This document shows, piece by piece, positions 5,239 to 5,518 of a stretch of 5,518 nt of DNA; positions within the stretch are counted from its first letter, which is position 1; every line of letters starts with the position of its first letter. This DNA comes from Betaproteobacteria bacterium (GTDB lineage Bacteria > Pseudomonadota > Gammaproteobacteria > Burkholderiales > Nitrosomonadaceae): assembly GCA_022601315.1 (NCBI GenBank), contig JAHZIU010000423.1, positions 1 through 5,518 on the forward strand, in the 5' to 3' direction. Made by a program: the position numbers and the translations under genes. Below the pieces are notes generated by a model that saw only the letters and a program-made list of their open reading frames with translations, was not told the origin of the DNA and searched no databases.

Positions 5239-5518
5239 CTAGATGCAAGTATCAGCAAGTCGACTTAATGTCATCAGTTCTTCATGAGTATAACGTAGTC
5301 CGTATTTATCCTTAACCCATTCCCAACGCTTCCCATACTCACACCAGTAATTTTCTTGAGGCGGTAGCCACTCATGCGGCGCTCGGTCAGATTTTGATTG
5401 ATTGGTTGCATCATCAACCACCAGAAGATTTTCATAATCGTTTGCGAACTTTGTACGTAACGACTCAGACCAGCTATCTCCGCCGTGTCTATGAGCATGA
5501 TACAAAGGAATAATATGG
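5239..5518 (-). CDS. HNH endonuclease (DUF1524/GmrSD C-terminal type), C-terminal part, cut by right edge
   Basis: Ninety-two codons are visible, open to the right edge and ending at TAG (5241-5239). They begin HIIPLYHAHRHGGDSW, the first part of the HNH beta-beta-alpha metal site in which the leading histidine (normally preceded by Asp or Glu) is catalytic. FANDYENLLVV and then NQSKSDRAPHEWLPP follow, with the family's Asn/Lys/Asp pattern (usually N.SKGD..P..W.P). The end holds the YxCxYGKRWEWVK helix and a terminal Cys. Two cysteines (YWCEY and ADTCI) fit the disulfide of exported members of this family, but the signal peptide would be outside the window. The domain cleaves DNA using one divalent metal. 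A TTG at 5505 lies inside the HNH motif and is not the start. Roles in the family range from extracellular nucleases to type IV restriction and phage defence; the visible part cannot choose among these. Confidence 0.83.
   Translation of the reverse strand, partial: HIIPLYHAHRHGGDSWSESLRTKFANDYENLLVVDDATNQSKSDRAPHEWLPPQENYWCEYGKRWEWVKDKYGLRYTHEELMTLSRLADTCI

Noticed and set aside
5046..5258. Minus-strand 70-codon frame after the HNH gene
   Set aside because: It overlaps the end of the HNH gene in another frame, runs through all three hairpins, and has no recognisable domain or ribosome site.
3685..5518. Restriction-modification system made of the methylase and the HNH nuclease
   Set aside because: The genes are on opposite strands, separated by an exported-protein gene and about 430 bases of non-coding DNA. 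The nuclease has features of secreted members, and there is no specificity domain.
1..5518. CRISPR array, tRNA or rRNA genes
   Set aside because: No regularly spaced repeats of CRISPR size and no cloverleaf or rRNA-like sequence were seen on either strand.

Overview
The window looks like an accessory or recently rearranged segment of an AT-rich proteobacterial genome, probably beta- or gammaproteobacterial. A Nitrosomonadales- or methylotroph-like host is a guess from the style of the proteins, not a demonstrated assignment. Base composition is uneven: coding stretches near 35-40% G+C alternate with patches near 50%.

Layout. (1) Positions 1-1335, minus strand: the first 445 residues of a transmembrane methyl-accepting chemotaxis protein (all-helical periplasmic sensor, HAMP, start of a PAS domain). 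Its signalling domain lies beyond the left edge. (2) Positions 1336-2236: a long non-coding divergent region with short palindromes, a pair of 11-bp direct repeats 33 bp apart that may be a relic transposon end, an 11-bp-stem hairpin, an AT-rich 8-bp tandem repeat, and a leader richer in G+C before the next gene. (3) Positions 2237-4296, plus strand: a two-gene operon encoding a DUF3560 protein and a small class I SAM-dependent DNA adenine-methylase-like protein (EPSAGTG and NPPF motifs). In my knowledge of these families this pair is typical of conjugative plasmids and integrative elements. (4) Positions 4343-4807, minus strand: a small exported protein with a signal peptide, a beta-rich N-terminal half and a BamE/SmpA-like C-terminal half. 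(5) Positions 4808-5238: non-coding DNA with a perfect 12-bp inverted repeat, further dyads, a possible 25-residue hydrophobic micro-ORF and a run of three adjacent hairpins. (6) Positions 5239-5518, minus strand: the C-terminal 92 residues of an HNH endonuclease of the DUF1524/GmrSD-C type, whose start lies beyond the right edge.

How the genes relate. The DUF3560 and methylase genes are 2 bp apart and almost certainly co-translated. They are the mobile-element signature of the window. The chemotaxis receptor, the exported BamE-like protein and the HNH nuclease are separate transcription units with no evident functional link to the operon. A nuclease and a methylase in one window could suggest restriction-modification, but they are separated by an unrelated gene, lie on opposite strands, and the nuclease looks like the secreted type, so I do not propose an R-M system. 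The least explained parts are the DUF3560 protein, the two-part exported protein, and the structured non-coding DNA at 4851-5222.
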